Below, piece after piece: positions 1 through 5,090 of a DNA stretch of 5,090 nt. The number at the start of each line of letters is the position of its first letter. Position 1 is the first letter of the stretch. The stretch lies in contig JAFGJI010000195.1 of NCBI GenBank assembly GCA_016929175.1, positions 1 to 5,090 of the forward strand, given 5' to 3'. The position numbers and the translations under genes are program-made. The notes beneath the pieces are model-generated. The model worked only from the letters and a program-made list of their open reading frames with translations, was not told the origin of the DNA and searched no databases. The DNA is from Thermoplasmatota archaeon. GTDB taxonomy: Archaea; Thermoplasmatota; Penumbrarchaeia; Penumbrarchaeales; Penumbrarchaeaceae.

Positions 1-269
1 GCGTGTATATCATCTCTGACAGATGGAAACCCATCAGCGATCGGATACTCGATGAGATCCAGAGAGGCGTAACGATACTCCACGGCCGGGGCGGTTACAC
101 CGGAAATGAGAAGGAGGTTCTCTTCTGCGTCCTCACGAGACGGTCCGTCTACAAGGTCCGCCAGATAGTGGTAGAGGAGGATCCCGCGGCCTTCATGGTG
201 ATATCGGACATACACGAGGTATACGGATCCGGCTTCAAACCGCAAAAGGAGATGGAGACACCTTTATGA
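1..269 (+). CDS. YitT family membrane protein, C-terminal DUF2179 domain (5'-truncated)
   Basis: Only the last 89 codons or so are present; the first complete codon starts at base 3, and its GTG is almost certainly an internal Val rather than a start. The visible part matches the soluble DUF2179 domain that ends YitT-family proteins: an 'IISD' strand, then RGVTILHGRGGYTG (the family's hallmark RGVT-x-L-x-G-x-GGYTG), a strand with VLFCVLTRR, EEDPAAF, and a closing GSGF. Full-length family members are usually about 280-300 residues with five or six membrane helices before this domain, so roughly two thirds of the gene lies to the left. The family is annotated only as integral membrane proteins of unknown or putative transport function; DUF2179 resembles small ligand-binding domains, but no ligand is established. 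It ends with TGA 74 bp before the next gene, which appears to have its own promoter, so it is probably not part of the downstream operon. Family assignment is firm; function is not. Confidence 0.88.
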   Translation, partial: VYIISDRWKPISDRILDEIQRGVTILHGRGGYTGNEKEVLFCVLTRRSVYKVRQIVVEEDPAAFMVISDIHEVYGSGFKPQKEMETPL

Positions 270-272
270 TAC

Positions 273-289
273 GCTTCAATACCTGAAGC
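273..289 (+). other. Small hairpin just after the YitT-family stop codon
   Basis: GCTTCA (273-278) and TGAAGC (284-289) form a perfect 6-bp stem with a 5-nt loop, starting 4 bases after the TGA at 267-269. No T-run follows (the next bases are CCGGGATCTC), so it fits neither a bacterial intrinsic terminator nor the T-rich archaeal termination signal. It could be a 3'-end stability hairpin or chance. Confidence 0.3.
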
Positions 290-312
290 CCGGGATCTCA
301 CAGAACATAAAC

Positions 313-320
313 AATATAAG
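313..320 (+). promoter_or_regulatory. TATA-like box of the DUF1616-DUF58 operon
   Basis: AATATAAG, preceded by the A-rich CATAAAC that could serve as a TFB recognition element, sits in an otherwise mixed-base spacer. Its centre is about 27 bp upstream of the ATG at 344. Archaeal transcription normally starts about 25-27 bp downstream of the TATA centre, so the transcript would begin at or within a few bases of that ATG. The lack of any GGAGG-like sequence before the ATG agrees with a leaderless mRNA. The box and distance are seen directly; promoter activity is inferred. Confidence 0.5.
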
Positions 321-343
321 ACACATCTCCCGTTCCAAAGCCG

Positions 344-1813
344 ATGAGGTTAGAGGTTCGGGACAGACCATACGACCTTTACGCCGTCATCGGGGCTTCT
401 GCCCTGCTGGTGCTGGTCATCCTCGTAACCCCCGGTCTGGATGTCCTGCGCATCATCCTTGGTCTGCCCTTCATACTATTCTTTCCAGGATACGTTCTCA
501 TCTCTGCCCTCTACCCGGAGAGAAAGAGGTTCTTCGATGAGCAGGGCAACGAGGTCCCGCCTCCTTCCGACGATGATGAGGAACAAGAAGGGATCGAGGA
601 TGTAACCGGAAAGGACCGGACCGGAAAGAAGATGGAAAAGCGTCGACAGAAGGATGACGGGAAAGATGATGAGGATGATAGACCAAAGGGCAAAGGACTT
701 GACGGTCTTGAAAGGGTAGCCCTCTCCCTGGGTCTCTCCATTGCCATCACCCCGCTCATAGGCCTCCTTCTCAACTACACGTACGACTGGGCCCCGGACA
801 CGCTTGGCATAAGGCTGATACCGATACTCATCTCCCAGTTCGCCTTCATATCCATAGTTGGCTCCGTGGCGATATACAGGAGAAAAAAAACACCCCCGGA
901 GGAACGTTTCGGCATCGTCGTCGACCTTAGCATGCCCGAGGATCAGACCACAATGGACAAGGTGCTGACGGTGGGGATCGTCATAATGATGGTGCTCTCC
1001 GTGGGGATGCTCGTTTACATCATCGTCGTTCCGAGGGAGGGGGAGGCATTCACCGAGCTATACATCCTTGGCAACAATCACAAGGCGGAGAACTACCCCG
1101 GCAACATCCTGCTCGAGGATGATCAGTTCATCTACATCGGTATAGGGAACCATGAGCACAGGGATGTGAACTACACCCTGGTGTTGACCATAGACCCCTC
1201 TGCGGATAACGAGACGGTCGGGAGCTTCGACCCCGTGACGATATCAAGGAACAGACAGCCTTCAATGGAGGTTCGGGTTCCGGAAGACGAGACCCTGGAG
1301 ATAGCATGCAATTTCTCCGTCCTGGAGACGGGCTCTTTCAAGCTCAGGGTCCTCCTGTTCCTCGAGGGAAAGGAGTACAGGGACAATCATATCTGGATAA
1401 GGGTATTCCAGGACGGGTATCTCAAAACCTCCGATCAGGGACTGTCCGAAGCCTACCTTGCCGGCAGGGGCGGCGATCCATCGCTCCTGCCGTCCGCGAT
1501 AGGTACCGGTGAGACGCTCCTTTTATCGGTTGGTGCAAGGAATGATGCCGATAGGAAAATCGATGTCAATATCACGATCACTATAGGAGATGCTTCCAAC
1601 TGGATCGAGGCCGGTGTACCGGGCCGGTTGGTCGAGATATCCGAAACATGGGGTGCTTACTATCAAACAACGGTCAATTCCTCCTCCTCGTTCGGACCCC
1701 GGGACCTCTCTCTCGCCCTGCCCGGGGGCGACTGGGTGATCCGGGTGGTATTCTCAATGGAGGACCGCTCCCTTACCATGGAGCACCGGATAACGGCAGG
1801 GGGATCCCGATGA
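344..1813 (+). CDS. DUF1616 family membrane protein with sequon-rich extracellular C-terminal region
   Basis: This 489-residue protein has about five membrane helices: residues 12-30, 35-57, 123-145, 155-178 and 206-229. The segment LRIILGLPFILFFPGY (35-50), the helix with ERVALSLGLSIAITPLIG (123-140) and, outside, ELYILG...YPGN (239-254) and NHEHRDVNYT (269-278) match my knowledge of DUF1616, a mainly euryarchaeal family of unknown function. YRRKK (178-182) after helix 4 supports a cytoplasmic loop there, which places residues 230-489 outside the cell. That region is beta-rich and probably holds two domains: the DUF1616 ectodomain to about 350, then a further part of about 130 residues. Sequons are at N144, N276, N289, N323, N409 and N445. 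A highly charged insert (59-121) interrupts the family between helices 2 and 3. The ATG at 344 lacks a ribosome binding site but fits a leaderless transcript. The TGA overlaps the next start codon (ATGA). Family call is strong; a role as an envelope scaffold or glycoprotein is inference. Confidence 0.9.
   Translation: MRLEVRDRPYDLYAVIGASALLVLVILVTPGLDVLRIILGLPFILFFPGYVLISALYPERKRFFDEQGNEVPPPSDDDEEQEGIEDVTGKDRTGKKMEKRRQKDDGKDDEDDRPKGKGLDGLERVALSLGLSIAITPLIGLLLNYTYDWAPDTLGIRLIPILISQFAFISIVGSVAIYRRKKTPPEERFGIVVDLSMPEDQTTMDKVLTVGIVIMMVLSVGMLVYIIVVPREGEAFTELYILGNNHKAENYPGNILLEDDQFIYIGIGNHEHRDVNYTLVLTIDPSADNETVGSFDPVTISRNRQPSMEVRVPEDETLEIACNFSVLETGSFKLRVLLFLEGKEYRDNHIWIRVFQDGYLKTSDQGLSEAYLAGRGGDPSLLPSAIGTGETLLLSVGARNDADRKIDVNITITIGDASNWIEAGVPGRLVEISETWGAYYQTTVNSSSSFGPRDLSLALPGGDWVIRVVFSMEDRSLTMEHRITAGGSR
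572..675 (+). repeat. Low-complexity coding stretch with short direct repeats
   Basis: Inside the charged insert of the DUF1616 gene, GATGATGAGGA occurs at 572-582 and again at 665-675, and ACCGGAAAG occurs at 605-613 and 620-628. The first encodes Asp-Asp-Glu runs, the second Thr-Gly-Lys. Such short repeats suggest the insert grew by slippage or small duplications. The repeats are seen directly; the mechanism is inferred. Confidence 0.5.
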
Positions 1814-3228
1814 AAAGCAGGTTCACCCCGATCAGCCTGGGTCTTGTGGCCATGGTGTTTTCGTTGTTCATCTATTCCTACCTGTTCACAGATCTTCTGG
1901 TCGGTGCTATCGGGGTCGCTATCCTGGTCTATCTTGTTTACAGAAGGCTTGATTTCCGTAGCCTTGTGGGGAGTTTCGATCCCGTACTCAGGAGAACGGT
2001 CCTCGAGGACGTGGTCCACAGGCTATCTCCTGTCAGTGTAAAGGTCGAGGTGTCAGGGATGGAGAACGTCAGTGTCCAGGGAGTCGAGAAGGTCCCTGAT
2101 AAGTTCGACCTACATTCCGGGGATACACTCATGGATGGTGTCCCCCGACGCGACCATCCCATAATGAAGAGGTATTCACTGATCCCGCTCGAGAGAGGCC
2201 ATTTTCGGATCCCTCCCCTTGACCTTAAATTGAAGGATAGCAGGGGCCTGTTCGAGACGGACATGTCCCTTGACGGAGATACGCAACTCTTCGTAAGGCC
2301 TTCCAGGGAAGAGATCAGGCTTGCTCACCTGATGGGAAAGAGAAAGCAGTTCGAGATCACAGGGCCAGCGAACCGCAGGCACACGAGAACCTTCAGGGCG
2401 GATTTCCGGACAATAAGGGATTACATCCCCGGTGACCGGTTCAGGGATATCGATTGGAAGGCAGCTTCAAGGCTGACAAAGCTCATGACAAGGGAGTACG
2501 AGCTCGAAACCAATCTCCCTACCATGCTTCTTCTGGATACATCCCTCTCCATGAGAGAGCTGATCAGGAGAAGGTCCAAGTTGGACCATGCCATCGCCCT
2601 CGCACTACAGATCGCGATTGTCATGGACGATCATCACCATCCCGTGGGTCTGATCACTTTCGACGAGAACAGGGTCATCGAGCATTTCTCACCTGGAAAG
2701 AACCACATAGATGATATCGTTCTATCGATCTTCAAGCTTCCAAACCCCATCGTTACCACCGGTTATCCCGGCCCCCCTCCCTCTTCCGGTATCGAAGGAG
2801 CTGGCGAAGGTACGGGGTTCCTTAGCAGTGTGGGTCCCTTCCTGGTGAATGCAAAGAAGATGGGTTTAACGAGGGACAGGGCGACAGGGATCTTCCAGGC
2901 CGTCAGGGAGATCGATTCCCACGAGGAGACGGGACTGCTCCTGGTGGTGGTTACCGATCTCGAGACAAACCCGGGATCGATCATGAAAGCCCTTCAGCTT
3001 GCCATGAAAAGGAAACACAGGGTTGTTCTCGTGTCCCCGTTCTCCTGGCCGTATCACCTGACCAGGCAGGACCTGAACCCGGAACTGCTCGAAAAGGTAT
3101 ATGAAGACTATCAGAGAAAGCAATCCATGATAAGTGGCCTGAGGGCGAACGGCATCAGGGTGATAGAGATAGGTTCAAGAGAGAAGGGTGAGAATGTCCT
3201 TTCCGGTCTCAGGAGGTTGAGCCAATGA
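1810..3228 (+). CDS. DUF58 / von Willebrand factor A-like protein, membrane-anchored
   Basis: The product is 472 residues. Two N-terminal helices (about 7-26 and 28-44) are followed by YRR, which places the rest in the cytoplasm. Residues 75-165 form a beta-rich domain with the family-typical YSLIPLERGHFRIPP and DSRGLFE. Then comes the DUF58 signature (199-221): FRTIRDYIPGDRFRDIDWKA plus an Arg three residues on. A vWA-like fold follows, with the MIDAS motif D243-T-S245-L-S247 and a second acidic site in VVTDLE (D383), so a bound divalent metal is likely. Residues 311-358 form an unusual Pro/Gly-rich insertion. DUF58 proteins are commonly encoded with a MoxR AAA+ ATPase and are thought to help assemble or activate partners; no MoxR is seen here. 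I chose the ATG at 1810, which overlaps the previous stop as ATGA and has a GGGGGATC element just before it. The frame stays open upstream to 1648, but that would add 54 residues lying wholly inside the DUF1616 gene, with no hydrophobic or family-like content. Confidence 0.92.
   Translation: MKSRFTPISLGLVAMVFSLFIYSYLFTDLLVGAIGVAILVYLVYRRLDFRSLVGSFDPVLRRTVLEDVVHRLSPVSVKVEVSGMENVSVQGVEKVPDKFDLHSGDTLMDGVPRRDHPIMKRYSLIPLERGHFRIPPLDLKLKDSRGLFETDMSLDGDTQLFVRPSREEIRLAHLMGKRKQFEITGPANRRHTRTFRADFRTIRDYIPGDRFRDIDWKAASRLTKLMTREYELETNLPTMLLLDTSLSMRELIRRRSKLDHAIALALQIAIVMDDHHHPVGLITFDENRVIEHFSPGKNHIDDIVLSIFKLPNPIVTTGYPGPPPSSGIEGAGEGTGFLSSVGPFLVNAKKMGLTRDRATGIFQAVREIDSHEETGLLLVVVTDLETNPGSIMKALQLAMKRKHRVVLVSPFSWPYHLTRQDLNPELLEKVYEDYQRKQSMISGLRANGIRVIEIGSREKGENVLSGLRRLSQ
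3211..3217 (+). promoter_or_regulatory. Ribosome binding site for the 171-residue membrane protein
   Basis: AGGAGGT lies inside the last codons of the DUF58 gene, 7 bases before the ATG at 3225. It is a near-perfect complement of the 16S rRNA 3' end. It fixes the start of the downstream gene and, with the ATGA overlap, supports translation by terminating or re-initiating ribosomes. Confidence 0.75.
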
Positions 3229-3740
3229 TCAGATATCTGATCGTTCTCTACCTGGGGGTGATCTCCGTCGTCCTGATAGATCCCAACCCTCTCTGGTCCC
3301 TCCCTCTGTTGATCGTTCTGATCGGTCTGATGTGGGATAAGAGATGGGTGTCCCTCATCGGTATAGGTATCTTTTCCATGGTCACGGTGGGAAGGGTCGA
3401 TGATGTCTATCTCACCGATGCCGTGGAACTGATGATGCTATCCGCCGCACTGGCCCTTCCCCTCATCGTCCTGATCGATATCATCCTTGCTCCGCGTCCC
3501 TACAGGATCGGGAGGTTCTCCCTCGTTCCCGTGATCGCTTCCGCGGGGATGGTTGCAGGAGTGATCATAGGTCTTGCGGTCCTTGTCCGTATCCAGAGGA
3601 TCGGTATCTATCTGAACTCCGACCCGACGCTCCAGGTTTTCATTTTGATGTCGCTTTCGATATTCTTCACCGGTCCGTTTCTGCTGGGTTCCGGAACCGG
3701 CACCTCTTCTAGAAAAGGCCGACCCGGGCCGAAATCCTAG
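3225..3740 (+). CDS. Hypothetical integral membrane protein (about six helices)
   Basis: I do not recognise this 171-residue protein. It is very hydrophobic, with likely helices near residues 2-18, 23-36, 41-56, 66-88, 98-121 and 136-154, joined by short loops. Charged landmarks are WDKRW (37-41), GRVDDVY (56-62) and APRPYRIGR (89-97). The tail from 155 is Gly/Ser/Lys/Arg-rich and polar; with an even number of helices both ends would face the cytoplasm. I see no catalytic motif or nucleotide-binding loop. Its ATG overlaps the DUF58 stop (ATGA) and has a strong ribosome binding site at 3211-3217, so it is surely translated and probably made in step with the DUF58 protein. The inference is a small membrane subunit or anchor for the DUF58/DUF1616 products. 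An alternative is a diverged piece of a larger transmembrane protein that in relatives is fused to a soluble domain. The reading frame is secure; function is unknown. Confidence 0.82.
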   Translation: MIRYLIVLYLGVISVVLIDPNPLWSLPLLIVLIGLMWDKRWVSLIGIGIFSMVTVGRVDDVYLTDAVELMMLSAALALPLIVLIDIILAPRPYRIGRFSLVPVIASAGMVAGVIIGLAVLVRIQRIGIYLNSDPTLQVFILMSLSIFFTGPFLLGSGTGTSSRKGRPGPKS

Positions 3741-3768
3741 CGAATAATAAAAATGAATAAGTAAGAGA

Positions 3769-3777
3769 AGTATATTT
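3769..3777 (+). promoter_or_regulatory. TATA-like element, candidate aglB promoter
   Basis: AGTATATTT is the best TATA-like sequence in the AT-rich first part of the spacer. It would place the transcript start near 3797-3800 and give a leader of about 62-65 nt. A second AT-rich candidate, around 3745-3753 (AATAAAAAT), would start transcription near 3775. No run of five or more T occurs on the + strand in 3741-3861, so a clear archaeal terminator for the upstream operon is missing and read-through into aglB is possible. Confidence 0.4.
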
Positions 3778-3782
3778 GGGCT

Positions 3783-3831
3783 CCCCAATAGCGCTGACTA
3801 TCCACTTATCCAGAATGTTCTGGCTATGGGG
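3783..3831 (+). other. Nested inverted repeat in the aglB leader/spacer
   Basis: The inner hairpin CCAGAA-TG-TTCTGG (3810-3823) is perfect: 6 bp, or 5 bp with a 4-nt loop. It directly abuts CTATGGGG (3824-3831), which pairs with CCCCAATAG (3783-3791) in 8 bp with one bulged A, enclosing the hairpin. An alternative outer stem pairs ATCCAC (3800-3805) with GTGGGAT (3831-3837) with one bulged G; the two outer stems cannot coexist without a pseudoknot. It could be an RNA fold in the leader, a 3'-end structure of the upstream operon or a DNA operator. Complementarity is seen directly; function is inferred. Confidence 0.4.
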
Positions 3832-3849
3832 TGGGATGCACTAACTGAC

Positions 3850-3855
3850 AGGTGA
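3850..3855 (+). promoter_or_regulatory. Ribosome binding site that decides the aglB start
   Basis: AGGTGA ends 6 bases before the ATG at 3862, a normal spacing. An in-frame ATG at 3856 directly touches this element and is therefore a poor start. The in-frame TGA at 3853-3855 rules out anything further upstream. Confidence 0.7.
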
Positions 3856-3861
3856 ATGCAG

Positions 3862-5090
3862 ATGGCTCGCAGGGCAAGGTCCTCCAGGACGAAGGGACAG
3901 AAGAACAAACAGGACAGAAAGGTCCCCAAGTCAGAAACCACGGAGATGGCACAGGAGATCGAGAAAGGGGCAGCCTCGAGGCCGGAAAAGGACGACCAGA
4001 TAAAGGAAGTCCCGAAGAAGGTTTCCCGGAAGGACGCTCAAAAGAGCTCCGGTATCCGGGATTGGTATTACAGGAACCAGACGACTATCTTGATTTTGCT
4101 CGGGATATTCATTCTGGCCTTTCTTATAAGGGAGTTCTTCTACTACCAGATATCCTTCAACACATGGCCGCCCAACATAGTCGGTAACGACCCCTCATAT
4201 CACAAGAGGGTCATCGATTTCGTCCAGTCCGATTACACTCACCTGAAGATAGACGGCCTGCTGAACTATCCGATATCCGGCGGCAATCCCAGGCCGCCGA
4301 TCTTCGACTGGTCCATCGCAGTGATGGGCATAGTCCTCTCACCCCTTTTCGGGTTCAACGTCGAGAATTCCACATGGGTGGTATTCCAGTTCGCCCCGAC
4401 GTTCTGGGGGGCGCTCACCATCTTTCCGATGTACCTTCTCGGTAAGGAGACCTTCGGAAGGAAGACCGGTATAATGGCAGCTTTTCTGCTGGCGATAACC
4501 TCATCGCATATCGAGAGGTCCACCCTGGGCTTCACCGACCACGATTCCTTCATCGTGTTCTTTGTGGTTCTCTCGATGTATTTCCTTGCCAAGGCATTCT
4601 ACGTTCAGAAGGACAAGCACTACATCTCGGACTGGAGAAGGTCCGACTCCGTCCTTCTGGGCTTCAGGGCCTTCATCCTCGAGAACAGGGAAGCTCTGGG
4701 ATACGCATTCCTGGTCGGACTATCCATATCCACCATCGCTCTAACCTGGCAGGGGTACGCATACGTTATGGCCATCATGCTGATCTATTACATGATCCAG
4801 CTTCTGATCCACAGGTTCAGGAACGAGGATTCCCTTGGAACTTTCATCGTGATATTCATTGCAATGTTCACAGTGGTGATCCTGTCCCTTCCTTACTACT
4901 TCGTCTTCTCCATTGCAACCTGGAGCCAGGGTTTCTACATACTTCTTGCAATGACGGTGCTCGGGATATTCATCGTACCGACCAGGGATGTTCCCTGGCT
5001 TCTGGTCATCCCCACACTGGGACTGTTCCTCGTTGTATCCTATTTCATACTGCAGTGGGGTTTCCCCGAGACGGCGAACCTCCTGTTCAC
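3862..5090 (+). CDS. aglB: Dolichyl-phosphooligosaccharide-protein glycosyltransferase AglB/STT3 (3'-truncated)
   Basis: The frame is open from 3862 to the right edge: 409 complete codons of a protein usually about 800-970 residues long. AglB is the membrane oligosaccharyltransferase that moves glycan from a dolichol phosphate or diphosphate carrier to Asn in N-X-S/T on the outer face. Residues 1-71 are a polar, Lys/Arg-rich cytoplasmic extension, followed by helix 1 (about 73-95). The first external loop carries GND-PSYHKR (108-116), with D110 the expected metal/catalytic Asp, then NYPISGG (135-141) and RPPIFDW (144-150). The second DXD-type motif is GFTDHDSF (223-230; D226, D228). About nine more hydrophobic segments follow to residue 409. 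The TIXE-type loop and the catalytic-domain WWDYG motif would lie beyond the window. The start is ATG 3862 with AGGTGA at 3850-3855; ATG 3856 is in frame but too close to it. The gene lies 121 bp after the upstream operon, on the same strand. Assignment is firm; the C-terminus cannot be checked. Confidence 0.95.
   Translation, partial: MARRARSSRTKGQKNKQDRKVPKSETTEMAQEIEKGAASRPEKDDQIKEVPKKVSRKDAQKSSGIRDWYYRNQTTILILLGIFILAFLIREFFYYQISFNTWPPNIVGNDPSYHKRVIDFVQSDYTHLKIDGLLNYPISGGNPRPPIFDWSIAVMGIVLSPLFGFNVENSTWVVFQFAPTFWGALTIFPMYLLGKETFGRKTGIMAAFLLAITSSHIERSTLGFTDHDSFIVFFVVLSMYFLAKAFYVQKDKHYISDWRRSDSVLLGFRAFILENREALGYAFLVGLSISTIALTWQGYAYVMAIMLIYYMIQLLIHRFRNEDSLGTFIVIFIAMFTVVILSLPYYFVFSIATWSQGFYILLAMTVLGIFIVPTRDVPWLLVIPTLGLFLVVSYFILQWGFPETANLLF

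Noticed and set aside
270..343. Intrinsic terminator after the YitT-family gene
   Set aside because: There is a 6-bp hairpin but no T-run, so I list it only as a hairpin.
1648..1809. Open in-frame extension upstream of the DUF58 start
   Set aside because: It lies wholly inside the DUF1616 gene in another frame, has no family-like or membrane content, and the ATGA start at 1810 directly precedes a convincing two-helix N-terminus.
1663..2019. 118-codon open frame on the minus strand across the DUF1616/DUF58 junction
   Set aside because: Antisense to two well-supported genes and lacking any domain-like pattern.
3438..3788. 116-codon open frame on the minus strand over the 171-residue membrane protein
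   Set aside because: Its Arg/Gly/Asp-rich composition is typical of the antisense of a hydrophobic gene; no ribosome binding site or recognisable domain.
3799..3812. Direct repeat TATCCA (3799-3804 and 3807-3812)
   Set aside because: Only two copies of six bases; too short to call an operator or repeat element.
3783..3861. Box C/D guide RNA in the aglB spacer
   Set aside because: CTGA occurs twice (3794-3797 and 3844-3847) but there is no RTGATGA box C at a suitable position.
3852..4187. 111-codon + strand frame starting at GTG 3852
   Set aside because: It overlaps the basic N-terminus of AglB in another frame; composition is low complexity and the AglB frame is clearly the real one through this stretch.
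4266..4592. 108-codon open frame on the minus strand inside aglB
   Set aside because: Shadow of the AglB frame, which carries family motifs across this stretch.

Overview
The window reads as archaeal chromosome, most likely from a euryarchaeon related to Thermoplasmata or Methanomassiliicoccales. The lineage is inference. The evidence for Archaea is an AglB/STT3 oligosaccharyltransferase, a DUF1616 membrane protein (a family found mainly in euryarchaea), TATA-like boxes rather than bacterial -35/-10 pairs, one start that looks leaderless, GGAGGT/GGTGA ribosome binding sites, and heavy use of AGG/AGA for Arg and ATA for Ile. All five genes lie on the + strand and coding density is high. I see no mobile element, CRISPR array, tRNA or rRNA.

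Layout. (1) 1-269: the C-terminal end of a YitT-family membrane protein, its DUF2179 domain, cut by the left edge. (2) 270-343: a short spacer with a small hairpin and a TATA-like box 27 bp before the next ATG. (3) 344-3740: a tight three-gene operon joined by two ATGA start/stop overlaps. It holds a DUF1616 protein with a large, sequon-rich outer domain, a membrane-anchored DUF58/von Willebrand A protein with a clear metal-binding motif, and an unrecognised 171-residue protein with about six membrane helices. (4) 3741-3861: a 121-bp spacer with TATA-like sequence, a nested inverted repeat and a ribosome binding site. (5) 3862-5090: the first 409 residues of AglB, running off the right edge.

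How the genes may work together (inference). AglB transfers lipid-linked glycans onto Asn in N-X-S/T on the outer side of the membrane. The DUF1616 protein next to it has six such sequons, all on the predicted outer side, so it is a natural candidate substrate. DUF58/vWA proteins usually act with a MoxR-type AAA+ ATPase in assembling or maturing other complexes. No MoxR gene is in this window, so the partner would lie elsewhere. The simplest reading of the middle operon is a cell-envelope complex: a glycosylated sensor or scaffold (DUF1616), a cytoplasmic-face metal-dependent adaptor (DUF58) and a small integral membrane subunit. I found nothing that is clearly a new defence or mobile system. 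The most notable material is the coupled DUF1616-DUF58-small membrane protein cassette beside aglB.
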